A stretch of DNA of 16,498 nucleotides from CAZADA01 sp964636945. GTDB lineage: Bacteria > Pseudomonadota > Alphaproteobacteria > Caulobacterales > Maricaulaceae. The notes beneath the pieces are model-generated. The model made no database searches, was not told the origin of the DNA, and worked only from the letters and a program-made list of their open reading frames with translations. The DNA lies in NCBI GenBank assembly GCA_964636945.1, contig CAZWVH010000063.1, positions 1 through 16,498 of the forward strand, given 5' to 3'. Shown one piece after another: positions 1 through 7,044 of the stretch. Every line of letters begins with the position of its first letter. Positions within the stretch are counted from its first letter, which is position 1. The position numbers and the translations under genes are program-made.

Positions 1-5
1 AATGT

Positions 6-49
6 GTTACCTATGTCTCGGGAATAAACTGTAACCCATGTGTCCGGAA
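6..49. repeat. Imperfect direct repeat, possible insertion-sequence end
   Basis: Two 19-bp copies lie 25 bp apart, at 6-24 and 31-49, sharing about 15 of 19 positions (GTtACCtATGTcTCgGGAA against GTaACCcATGTgTCcGGAA). The pattern resembles the repeated ACCcATGTgTCCGG motif that I associate with the ends of some IS481-like elements, but this is recalled resemblance and not a match I can verify. No transposase is visible to the right, where the tRNA and a protease gene begin. It would therefore be a solo relic, or the edge of an element lying outside the window. Confidence 0.35.
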
Positions 50-64
50 CGGACCGAAGGCAAG

Positions 65-154
65 TGGCGGTGAGGGTGGGATTCGAACCCACGAGACGGT
101 TGCCCGCCTACACGCGTTCCAGGCGTGCGCCTTCGACCACTCGGCCACCTCACC
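65..154 (-). tRNA. tRNA-Ser (anticodon GGA)
   Basis: On the minus strand a 90-nt class II tRNA can be folded. The acceptor arms GGTGAGG (154-148) and CCTCACC (75-69) pair perfectly, followed by discriminator G and an encoded CCA (67-65). The T-arm carries GGTTCGAATCC. The anticodon loop CTGGAAC places GGA at 120-118, which reads UCC and UCU serine codons. The long variable arm expected of tRNA-Ser lies between the anticodon stem and the T-arm. Nothing else is visible in 155-283 before the protease gene. Confidence 0.97.
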
Positions 155-283
155 AACGCATCGTGTCCCGATTGGGAACAGCTCCGCGATGAGCGGAGCG
201 CGCAGGAGTAACCTGCACACGCTAAAGCATCAAGCGGCGTCAGTCATATCAAGTGTGAACCACGCCACGAAACGCCGTCGGCG

Positions 284-2026
284 CTACAACGTGGCGCCGG
301 CCGTGCGGATTGCCCGCCCCAGATTGAGCAGGCCCGAGCCACACTCGCGCGGGCATTGTTCGTCTGAACGCGGCGTGCGCGCGACATCCAGTAAGAGCGA
401 GGTCAACTCTTCGCGTCCAAAGTCGGGATACTCCGCTGACAGCAGGGCTAGAGCGGCAGACACATACGCTGCGGCATAAGACGTGCCCGACATCATCATG
501 TGCTCACAGCCGTCCACCGGAAGACCTTCGACCAGGTCCGTGCAGGCTTGTGCGCGCGCCACGGTGAGAATGCCGTCGGGTCGGCCGTCAAAGTCTTGGT
601 CGGCAAGCAAGTCCCCGCCCGGGGCCAGGATATCCACGGATGGACCCGCGTTCGAGTAGGCGGTCAGCGCGCCCAAGGCGTCGCTCGCGGCCACAGTGAT
701 CACATTGTTGCAATTGCCAGGCGCGTAGCCCGAAGCGTCGGCGCCATCATTGCCCGCTGGCGCCACCACGATGGAGCCTTCCGTTGTGGCGATATTGATG
801 GCCTCCTGCAAGGTGCGCGGACAGCCCTCAGGTGCGGGAAAGCTGGCTGAGACATTGATGATCCGCGCTGGTTCGGAGTTCCAGCGCACACCCGCCCCGC
901 CAGCATCGCTGGCCTCAACCACCATCCATTGGGCGCCGGAGGCCCAAACAATGGCTTCGGCGACATCGGACATCAGCGCCCCACATGCGCCAAATGCTCG
1001 GATGGGGACAATGCCCACCCGCCAAGCTGCGCCCGCAACGCCAATGCCGTCATTGCTGGTGGCGGCGCCAATCAGACCAGCGATCTGTGTGCCGTGATAC
1101 GTCGGATCGTCGAAGCTGTCATAGCACACTTCGCCGAAGTCGGTGGGATCAAGATCGCGACGATCGCCATCGCCAGCTCGGGCGGCTTTCGAGATGGCGT
1201 CAACGCCAGGAAGAATATTGTCAGACTCAGCGATCTGCGGGTGGGAGAAATCAATGCCATTGTCGATCACCGCCACTTGCACGGTGCGCGAACCCGGTTG
1301 AGAGGCGCGCGTCCAGAATTCAGCAAAGCCGGCTCCGCCCGGGGAAGCATCGTCGCGCGTGCCTTGGGGATGCAACGGCCATTGCAGTGAATACAGCGGA
1401 TCATTCACGGGTGGGCCAGACCGCTGCTGGGCCAGTGAAACGATATAGTCGCGCTCCACAAACTCAAATTGGCCGCTGGATCGCAACGCCGACATCGCGC
1501 AGCTGACGGCGTATTCCGCCGATTGCTGCAGCCGGTCCACATCCGGTCGCCCCTCGCAATTGGCGCCGGTATCTTCCGCGATGGCGTCCAGCGCCTCCGG
1601 GTCAACGCCGGCTCGGTAGGTATCATTCAGATCAATAAAGAACGCACCCACCAGAGCGCTCCGCACCGCACCCAAACGCCCCGCGGCGGCAATCGCGCCG
1701 GCGGCGCTCTGCGCATTTTCCGAGGCGCCCACCGGCGCGCGCCAGGGTTTGGCAATCAAATGACCGACATAGAACGCTTTGGACGGTGCGAGTGCGCCTT
1801 CGCTCACCAGAGCATGAGGTTCACCGTAGGCGGCCGCGCGTTGTTCAGGAAGCGTGGCGTCCAGACTTGCTGCCGTTGAGGCCGCCGTGGGCGGCGTAAA
1901 ATTGCCGCCCGAGACGGCCACCGCGCCCATATCGCCGCGAAACCAAAGGAACATGGTGGTAAAAACGGCGAGTATGACTCCGGTGACTATGGTGCGGATC
2001 CACATATCAAGCGGCATATTCTGCAT
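284..2026 (-). CDS. Membrane-anchored S8 (subtilisin-like) serine protease
   Basis: The 580-aa product is a subtilase. Catalytic Asp255 sits in VAVIDNGIDFSHP, His311 in YHGTQIAGLIGA, the oxyanion Asn426 in VVAPAGNDG, and Ser516 in MSGTSYAAA, all in the usual order. Residues about 9-30 form one hydrophobic helix after a short N-terminus with an Arg, which predicts an uncleaved anchor with the protease in the periplasm. Roughly 200 residues separate the anchor from the catalytic domain and may act as a prodomain or stalk. I chose ATG 2026 because it follows AAAGAGA at 7 nt and begins just before the anchor. The frame can extend to a TTG at 2062, which lacks support. The gene is divergent from msrA with 87 bp between starts. 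The substrate is unknown. Family assignment is secure; localisation is inferred. Confidence 0.92.
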   Translation of the reverse strand: MQNMPLDMWIRTIVTGVILAVFTTMFLWFRGDMGAVAVSGGNFTPPTAASTAASLDATLPEQRAAAYGEPHALVSEGALAPSKAFYVGHLIAKPWRAPVGASENAQSAAGAIAAAGRLGAVRSALVGAFFIDLNDTYRAGVDPEALDAIAEDTGANCEGRPDVDRLQQSAEYAVSCAMSALRSSGQFEFVERDYIVSLAQQRSGPPVNDPLYSLQWPLHPQGTRDDASPGGAGFAEFWTRASQPGSRTVQVAVIDNGIDFSHPQIAESDNILPGVDAISKAARAGDGDRRDLDPTDFGEVCYDSFDDPTYHGTQIAGLIGAATSNDGIGVAGAAWRVGIVPIRAFGACGALMSDVAEAIVWASGAQWMVVEASDAGGAGVRWNSEPARIINVSASFPAPEGCPRTLQEAINIATTEGSIVVAPAGNDGADASGYAPGNCNNVITVAASDALGALTAYSNAGPSVDILAPGGDLLADQDFDGRPDGILTVARAQACTDLVEGLPVDGCEHMMMSGTSYAAAYVSAALALLSAEYPDFGREELTSLLLDVARTPRSDEQCPRECGSGLLNLGRAIRTAGATL

Positions 2027-2113
2027 GATCACATCTCTTTGTTCCGCGCGGTTATAGGACAAGCGACACAGCGCGCCTACCTATCGCAACACCAATTCAC
2101 CCCGGAGGCTGAC

Positions 2114-2767
2114 ATGTTTGCCAATCCATTTAAGTCACGTCTACCCAATCCAGACGAAGCACTGGCTGGGCGCGACGCTCCCATCCCCACAGCAACCAAT
2201 CATCACGTTTCTGGCGTCGCCTTGAAAGGCCCATATCCAGAGAATGCGCAAATCGCGGATTTCGCGCTAGGGTGTTTCTGGGGCGCCGAGCGCGCATTTT
2301 GGCAGCTCGATGGCGTTTACGTAACCGCTGTTGGGTATCAAGGCGGGCTCACGCCTAACCCCACCTACGAAGAAGTGTGCTCCGGGCGCACCGGACACGC
2401 CGAGGTCGTGCGGGTGGTGTTCAACCCCGATGTGATTTCGTATGGCGAGTTATTGCGTGCATTTTGGGAGAATCACGATCCCACTCAAGGCAATCGACAA
2501 GGCGGCGACACGGGCACGCAATACCGTTCGGCAATCTACACGCACAGCCCCGAACAGGCCGCCGCGGCGGCACAATCTCGCCAAGCCTATCAGGCGGCAC
2601 TGAACAACAACGGCCGTGGCGAAATCACCACTGAGATTCGACCCGCGCCGGACTTCTTCTTCGCGGAAGATTACCATCAGCAATATTTGGCGAAGAACCC
2701 CGGCGGATATTGCGGGCTGGGCGGAACGGGCGTGGCCTGTCCGATCGGGACCGGCGTGTCCGCCTGA
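2114..2767 (+). CDS. msrA: Peptide-methionine (S)-S-oxide reductase MsrA
   Basis: MsrA reduces methionine S-sulfoxide in proteins and free methionine, with thioredoxin as electron donor. The 217-aa product has the catalytic GCFWGAERAFW motif with Cys54. It also has the conserved GHAEVVRV (Glu97), NHDPTQGNRQGGDTGTQYRS (Asp122, Tyr137), and two C-terminal cysteines (Cys200 in GGYCGLGG and Cys209). The layout of one catalytic and two recycling cysteines matches the E. coli-type enzyme of about 212 aa. No signal peptide is seen, so it should be cytoplasmic. ATG 2114 is preceded by CGGAGG at 5 nt. The frame is open upstream to 2039, but that part would overlap the divergent protease start and has no family similarity. 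The stop codon lies within a 14-bp tandem repeat. Confidence 0.96.
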   Translation: MFANPFKSRLPNPDEALAGRDAPIPTATNHHVSGVALKGPYPENAQIADFALGCFWGAERAFWQLDGVYVTAVGYQGGLTPNPTYEEVCSGRTGHAEVVRVVFNPDVISYGELLRAFWENHDPTQGNRQGGDTGTQYRSAIYTHSPEQAAAAAQSRQAYQAALNNNGRGEITTEIRPAPDFFFAEDYHQQYLAKNPGGYCGLGGTGVACPIGTGVSA

Positions 2768-2812
2768 ACCCGTCCGCCAGATCCCGTCCGCCAGAACCCG
2801 CGCGCCAGAACC
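2757..2812. repeat. 14-bp tandem repeat, four copies, spanning the msrA stop codon
   Basis: Four contiguous 14-bp units lie at 2757-2770, 2771-2784, 2785-2798 and 2799-2812. The consensus is CGTCCGCCAGAACC; copy 1 has three changes, copy 2 one and copy 4 two. The first copy contains the last codons and the TGA of msrA. The array then fills almost the whole gap to the convergent TPR gene, which stops at 2830. Confidence 0.85.
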
Positions 2813-2829
2813 CCTGCGTCATCGGCCGG

Positions 2830-4908
2830 TTAGTAAACGATGGATGATGTGCGGCTTTGGCTGAGCAATTCCTTGGCGCGTTCCAGGTTACGCTCGGCCA
2901 TCGCCGCGTAACGCGCCTCGCCCGCCAGTCGGAATACGCCCAAGGCGTCGCGATAGGCGTCCACAGCTTCTTCAAGGCGGTTGGGATCACGCAGGCTTGC
3001 GCCGAGCGTGGTCAACACCAGACCCATATTGTTGCGGGTTGCGGCCCAGTCCACGCGCAATTCTTCGCGGGTGCGCACTTCAAGCGCTTCGCGGTGGGCA
3101 GCCAGGGCGGCCTCAAGCGCATCAGGATCGCGTCCGGTTTCACCCAGCACATGCAGGGCGTTGCCCAGATTGTTCTGCGTGCCCGCCCACTCCACGGGAA
3201 ATTCGCGTGACGGCAGTTCCTGGAGCGCATCGCGATAGGCGGTTACCGCCTTTTGCAAACTCTCGCGATCGTTGTCGCGCTCGCCAATGGCTTGCAATGC
3301 ATTTCCCAAATTGTTTTTCGTTTGTGCCCAGGCATAAGGCGACGCCTCGCGTGGACGGTATTCCAACACCTCATTATAGGTGCGCACCGACGCCTCGAGC
3401 GCTCCGGACTTTGGCTCCGCTTTGCCCACCGCAAACAGTGCATGGCCCAGCTGGGTCATGGTGTCCGCCCAAGCGTCCAAGCTGGAATGACGCGTATATT
3501 CCTTGAGCGCTGCGCGATAAGACGTGATGGCTTCATCATAGCGCCCCGGATCCTGCGCGCGCGCACCCTGCGAAGCCAAAGCTAAGCCCAGATCATAATG
3601 GATCTGCGCCCATCTTTGAGGATCAACGCCGCGCATGCGCTCCGAACCAGCGGTGCGATACTCCGAGATCGCCTCATCCAAAACGGCCACATCGCCCACT
3701 GCATCACCCAGGCCGTGGAGCGATTGCGCAAGCACGTGGCGAGCACGGTCCTCCAACCGACCATCACCCCCCAAGCTCGCTTCGAGCGCAGCACGGGCGG
3801 AGTCGGTGGCTTCGCGGAAGTCAGCCTCGTCACGAGTTGATCGCGCAGCCAGAAACAAGGCGTTAGCTTTGGCCACGAGCGCATCGGCGCGGGCGTCCAG
3901 CAAATCCAGCCGATCAAACAGAGCTCCCGCTTCGTCGAAGGCTTCGGCCGCCGCTTCAAGACGGCGCGTATCGTTTTCCCGTTCGCCAATGGCCAAGTGC
4001 ACCTTGCCCACATCGGCGCGGGCCAGCGCCCAATTCTTGGGATCACGGGCGCGATCAATCTCCGCCAAAATCCGCACCCGCAAACGCGACGCGCGGCGCA
4101 AGGCGTCGCCATCTCCCACACGTTGACCAATCGAAAGCGCAATGGAGGCGGCGTCACGGCGCAAAAGCCGCTCGAATTCATCGCCCAGGCCCCGTGGCGG
4201 CGCACTGATCAACTGATCAAGCGCGTCCAGAACAGGATTGAGCTTTTCGGGTCGATACCGATCAGCCTCCTCCGCACAAGGCAGCGCCACCCGCGCAAAA
4301 ATGTAAGCCACACCACGGGCCAGTCGTTCGCGCTCCGCCGGATCGGTCGGTGGAATCAGACGAATTTCTTGGATCGGCTCATTTCCAGCTCGCGCCCGCG
4401 CGGTGAGGAAAAACAACCGCCACAGCCGATCGGAACGGCCAGCGTGTCCCCAGACAATCAAATCCGAGTCCGCACGCAGCGACCAAGACCGCGCCGCCGC
4501 AGCGTCGCGAACGCCATCCAAGCGCACCGGAAGGTCTTCGCGCGCGACGCTCCGGTCGAACAAAAAGGCCGCAGCGTGCTCCTCCAGCGCGTCCTTCACC
4601 AAGGCGCCAAGCACATTGTCATCGTCGTTTTCAATGGGCGCAACCAGCGTCGCGAAGCGCGCGCCACTTTGCAATCGCAGGCGCTTTGTAATCGCCATTG
4701 CCCGCGACGTGCCGCGCGATCGCGCAGCAAAGAATCCCATCGTCACGATTGCGCCCGGCAACGCCACCAGTGCGTCGACCAAGAAGGTCAACGAAATAGC
4801 GCCCAGAACCACCGCCAATTCGGGATATACCTGAGCAAACTGTTGGGCGACTGGCGACTGTAATCCCGACCAGATTGCCGCCAGCAGGCCCGAGCCCGCG
4901 TCATTCAT
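2830..4908 (-). CDS. Membrane-anchored TPR protein with FlgO/TolB-like module (TPR A)
   Basis: The product has 692 aa and an unknown function. A hydrophobic stretch (about 31-62, interrupted by Asp45) is followed by a strongly basic segment (RSRGTSRAMAITKRLRLQ). That predicts a single anchor with the large C-terminal part in the cytoplasm. Residues about 80-170 look like a small alpha/beta module: a strand ARFATLVAPI, a helix NVLGALVKDALEEH, then DSDLIVWGHAGR and a final strand. The pattern recalls FlgO/TolB-like N-terminal domains, by inspection only. From about 290 to 690 it is a TPR array. The last units are exactly 47 residues long with tryptophans at 433, 480, 527, 574 and 621, each in a W-A-x-T/I context with NNLGNAL nearby. 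The ATG at 4908 has a weak GAGCGG upstream. Its architectural twin lies upstream on the same strand, 386 bp away. Confidence 0.85.
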   Translation of the reverse strand: MNDAGSGLLAAIWSGLQSPVAQQFAQVYPELAVVLGAISLTFLVDALVALPGAIVTMGFFAARSRGTSRAMAITKRLRLQSGARFATLVAPIENDDDNVLGALVKDALEEHAAAFLFDRSVAREDLPVRLDGVRDAAAARSWSLRADSDLIVWGHAGRSDRLWRLFFLTARARAGNEPIQEIRLIPPTDPAERERLARGVAYIFARVALPCAEEADRYRPEKLNPVLDALDQLISAPPRGLGDEFERLLRRDAASIALSIGQRVGDGDALRRASRLRVRILAEIDRARDPKNWALARADVGKVHLAIGERENDTRRLEAAAEAFDEAGALFDRLDLLDARADALVAKANALFLAARSTRDEADFREATDSARAALEASLGGDGRLEDRARHVLAQSLHGLGDAVGDVAVLDEAISEYRTAGSERMRGVDPQRWAQIHYDLGLALASQGARAQDPGRYDEAITSYRAALKEYTRHSSLDAWADTMTQLGHALFAVGKAEPKSGALEASVRTYNEVLEYRPREASPYAWAQTKNNLGNALQAIGERDNDRESLQKAVTAYRDALQELPSREFPVEWAGTQNNLGNALHVLGETGRDPDALEAALAAHREALEVRTREELRVDWAATRNNMGLVLTTLGASLRDPNRLEEAVDAYRDALGVFRLAGEARYAAMAERNLERAKELLSQSRTSSIVY

Positions 4909-4955
4909 TGTAACCGCTCACCAATACACCACACACACAAAGCGCCCCGTCACGT

Positions 4956-4985
4956 CTTATGTCTATTTACGCGACCTGCACGCAA
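4956..4985 (-). promoter_or_regulatory. Weak candidate promoter for TPR A
   Basis: On the minus strand TTGCGT (4985-4980) and CATAAG (4961-4956) are separated by 18 nt, about 50 nt before the ATG at 4908. The match to the sigma-70 consensus is only moderate. Confidence 0.2.
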
Positions 4986-5183
4986 TACGCTATCAACGAA
5001 TGCTGCAGGAACGAATTCACTTGAGTGTAGCACACGCGCAACAGGGCACGTGTGTACGCCAAGTGCGGGACATGGAGCAAGGCCGCGATGAAAAAATCAG
5101 CTGTTGCAGAGCCATAGGCAGATTTTTCGTCCGACGTGCGAACACCATTTGCGTAGACTTTATTCCGTTTTACGCCCCAATCC

Positions 5184-5205
5184 AAACGGTTAGGGTTCAC
5201 CGTTT
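5184..5205. repeat. Perfect inverted repeat AAACGGT-N8-ACCGTTT
   Basis: Seven-bp arms at 5184-5190 and 5199-5205 flank an 8-nt spacer. It could be an operator or a weak bidirectional terminator, since the 3' arm ends in TTT (TTTT on the plus strand). The stem has only three GC pairs, which makes a strong terminator unlikely. Confidence 0.5.
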
Positions 5206-5245
5206 TGCTGCACTGCGACAATTTGCATATGTCAGCTGCAAAACG

Positions 5246-5254
5246 TTATCCACA
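5246..5254 (+). promoter_or_regulatory. DnaA-box-like 9-mer TTATCCACA
   Basis: This is a perfect match to the TTATNCACA DnaA-box consensus, about 40 bp past the end of TPR B. I see no second strong box nearby, so it is not evidence for an origin. A regulatory or titration site, or chance, are the options. Confidence 0.35.
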
Positions 5255-5294
5255 GGTTGTTGGAGATCATTTCAATCGTGACCAGTGCGTCCCA

Positions 5295-6860
5295 TTAGAT
5301 TTCCTCCAAAGCAAGGCGCTCGGCAAAGCTGCGCTCCGCCCGGGCCAACAACTTACGCGTTTGTGCCGCCGAACGGTGTGCGCCGGCTTCCTCAAACACT
5401 TGGGTTGCCTGGCGCAACGCCGTGGACGCCTCGGAAACATGAGCCAATCCCAGTCCACGCTCGCCCGCAATCAGATGAGCCTCGCCCAGCCCCGCCAAGC
5501 TTTCTGCCCAAAGCAGCGGCTGGCGCTCGCGAGAACGCGCCTTCAACGCATCATGATAGGCGGCGATGGACTGAAGAAGCGGGCCAGGGTCTCGCTGTCG
5601 CTCGCCCATGCGCCGCAAAGTCTCCGCCAGGCCATTTTGGGCCATGCTGCGTACAGCTGACGGCTCTGGCCCCATAAGCTGGCCAAGCAGTTCTTGATAA
5701 GCGTTCACTGCGGTGCGGAGCCGATCAAGCCCCGCCGCTCGGGCGCCGGCGCGCGAACGCGCCGTGGCCAACACCAGTTGTGCCCGGCCTGTCCGTTGGT
5801 CACCTTCGAGAATGGAAAGGGCCTCTTGCGCATATCCCGCAGCCTCATCAAGCGTCTCAACCCCCACTTCATCGATCGCCGAAGCGACTAAGGATTCGGC
5901 TAGGCCGAGTTTCAAAATTGCGGTGGTCCGGGGCGATCGCGGAATGGTGGCAATGGACAACGCTGCCCGAAAGGCCACCACGGCCTCCCGCGCCCTGTCC
6001 CCTTGGTGAGAAATCGTGGATCGCGCTGCGGCGATTTGAGCTAAAAGTCCCTGTGCGCTGGCCCATTCCTCTGGCTCAATAGCGCGCCGGCCATCAACCA
6101 CCGCAAAGCGGGCGGAGACATGCGCGGCGCTCAGATGGTCGATTTCACCGGTCAAATCAAAACAGCGCAAAGCGCCAATGGCGTGGGCCTGGCGCAACCG
6201 ACAACGCTCCACGCCAGAAACGTCGGAGGGTAATTGTTCAAGGCATTTGGTCAGTCGCTCGCACACAGGCGCCAAGCTGGTGGTGAAAAATGCATCGCGA
6301 TTGTGATCTGTCGGTTCGCTCACGGCGAGCACATAGCTGGCGAGCGCCAATGCATTGCGGTCTTGGGCCAAATCAGCATTGAGCGTGAAGACGTCATGGG
6401 CGCATTCAAATGCCAATCCCTCGGCGGGGGGCGGTGACACAACCTTTAGCTTGATGGCATGACCCTCTAAGTCCGCGCTTCCCCACACTATGGCGTCGAC
6501 GCGGTTCTGATCACCCTCGATCATCCCGACCGCCTTGCGCTCCCATCGAGCGATCGTGCGCGGGCTCACCCCAGGGCTGAGCGAAGCGCGCGGCCCCTTC
6601 ATCCTCACCACCGCCAATTCGGGACATGAGCCGCGCAGCGACTGCGCCAGGGTACGCCATGTTTTCCGCCCGGGATCATTGGCCAGTGTGCTCAAGGCGA
6701 TCGCAAACCGCGCTCCGTCCGGCCGGACAACCCGGCCAGGCCGCCGGAGAACCAAAATAACCGCCAGCGCCACAAACAGGACAACCAGCACCAATCCCGC
6801 CGCAATCGCCAGCGTTTCGGCCGAGGAAATACGCTGGAGCGCCATACTGAAACCCGACAT
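5295..6860 (-). CDS. Membrane-anchored TPR protein, architectural twin of TPR A (TPR B)
   Basis: The product has 521 aa and an unknown function. It has the same plan as TPR A. A hydrophobic helix (about 15-38) is followed by RRPGRVVR, predicting a cytoplasmic C-terminus. The next module opens with GARFAIALSTLAND and contains VDAIVWGSAD (about 122-131). A helical TPR-like region covers roughly 263-508, with clear TPR signatures such as NGLAETLRRMGERQRDP and SLAGLGEAHLIAGERG. The repeats are more diverged than in TPR A. I chose ATG 6860 because GGGGGCGG precedes it at about 9 nt. GTG 6896 and ATG 6884 are possible in-frame alternatives. It is divergent from the 151-aa gene and shares a 184-bp control region with it. 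It may be co-transcribed with TPR A, though the 386-bp gap argues for separate initiation. Confidence 0.82.
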   Translation of the reverse strand: MSGFSMALQRISSAETLAIAAGLVLVVLFVALAVILVLRRPGRVVRPDGARFAIALSTLANDPGRKTWRTLAQSLRGSCPELAVVRMKGPRASLSPGVSPRTIARWERKAVGMIEGDQNRVDAIVWGSADLEGHAIKLKVVSPPPAEGLAFECAHDVFTLNADLAQDRNALALASYVLAVSEPTDHNRDAFFTTSLAPVCERLTKCLEQLPSDVSGVERCRLRQAHAIGALRCFDLTGEIDHLSAAHVSARFAVVDGRRAIEPEEWASAQGLLAQIAAARSTISHQGDRAREAVVAFRAALSIATIPRSPRTTAILKLGLAESLVASAIDEVGVETLDEAAGYAQEALSILEGDQRTGRAQLVLATARSRAGARAAGLDRLRTAVNAYQELLGQLMGPEPSAVRSMAQNGLAETLRRMGERQRDPGPLLQSIAAYHDALKARSRERQPLLWAESLAGLGEAHLIAGERGLGLAHVSEASTALRQATQVFEEAGAHRSAAQTRKLLARAERSFAERLALEEI

Positions 6861-6935
6861 AAAACTGTACCGCCCCCAATGCATTTGCCCGATCACTGCA
6901 CAGCGATCTTAATCTGACCACAGCGTGAACTAAAA

Positions 6936-6950
6936 GGTCGTGCATCGACC
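6936..6950. promoter_or_regulatory. Palindromic operator candidate GGTCG-TGCAT-CGACC
   Basis: A perfect 5-bp inverted repeat with a 5-nt centre lies between the divergent starts at 6860 and 7045. Its place and symmetry fit a dimeric repressor or activator site controlling both directions. No regulator gene is visible nearby. Confidence 0.35.
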
Positions 6951-6981
6951 ACACTAAACGTATACAAGGTGTTTTGATCTT

Positions 6982-6993
6982 AGGGGGACCCCT
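6982..6993. repeat. Short inverted repeat AGGGG-GA-CCCCT
   Basis: Five-bp arms separated by two bases, about 50 nt before the ATG at 7045 in the same divergent region. It could form part of an operator. It is too short to be called more than a candidate. Confidence 0.25.
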
Positions 6994-7044
6994 CGTTGAT
7001 CGGCGCCCTTGCCGGCTGTTCGACGACTTTTGGGAGTGGTGGGC

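Larger units (their letters stand above)
4909..5294. other. 386-bp intergenic region between the two TPR genes
   Basis: No convincing gene is seen here. The two overlapping short frames (5000-5281 plus, 4967-5221 minus) have no recognisable domain, no good ribosome-binding site, and a Cys/Arg-rich composition typical of chance frames. The stretch looks more AT-rich than the flanking genes. It holds an AT-rich inverted repeat (GAAAAAATC at 5090-5098 with GATTTTTC at 5121-5128, 22-nt loop). It also holds a perfect 7-bp inverted repeat at 5184-5205 and a DnaA-box 9-mer at 5246-5254. It probably contains the promoter of the downstream minus-strand TPR gene and the 3' end of the upstream transcript. 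Confidence 0.6.

Noticed and set aside
280..298. Hairpin GGCGC/GCGCC at the end of the S8 gene as a terminator
   Set aside because: It overlaps the last codons and is not followed by a T-run on the minus strand.
929..1506. Long plus-strand frames opposite the S8 gene, and similar ones opposite TPR A, lepA and pheT
   Set aside because: They are complementary-strand shadows of well-supported genes, typical of GC-rich DNA, with no domains of their own.
5246..5254. Replication origin suggested by the DnaA box
   Set aside because: Only one strong box is seen, with no cluster, no AT-rich unwinding tract of the usual size, and no dnaA, hemE or parAB genes around it.
5000..5281. Open frame of 93 codons on the plus strand in the TPR intergenic region (and an opposing frame at 4967-5221)
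   Set aside because: No ribosome-binding site, no domain, Cys- and Arg-rich chance composition, and it overlaps inverted repeats. It is better treated as noncoding.
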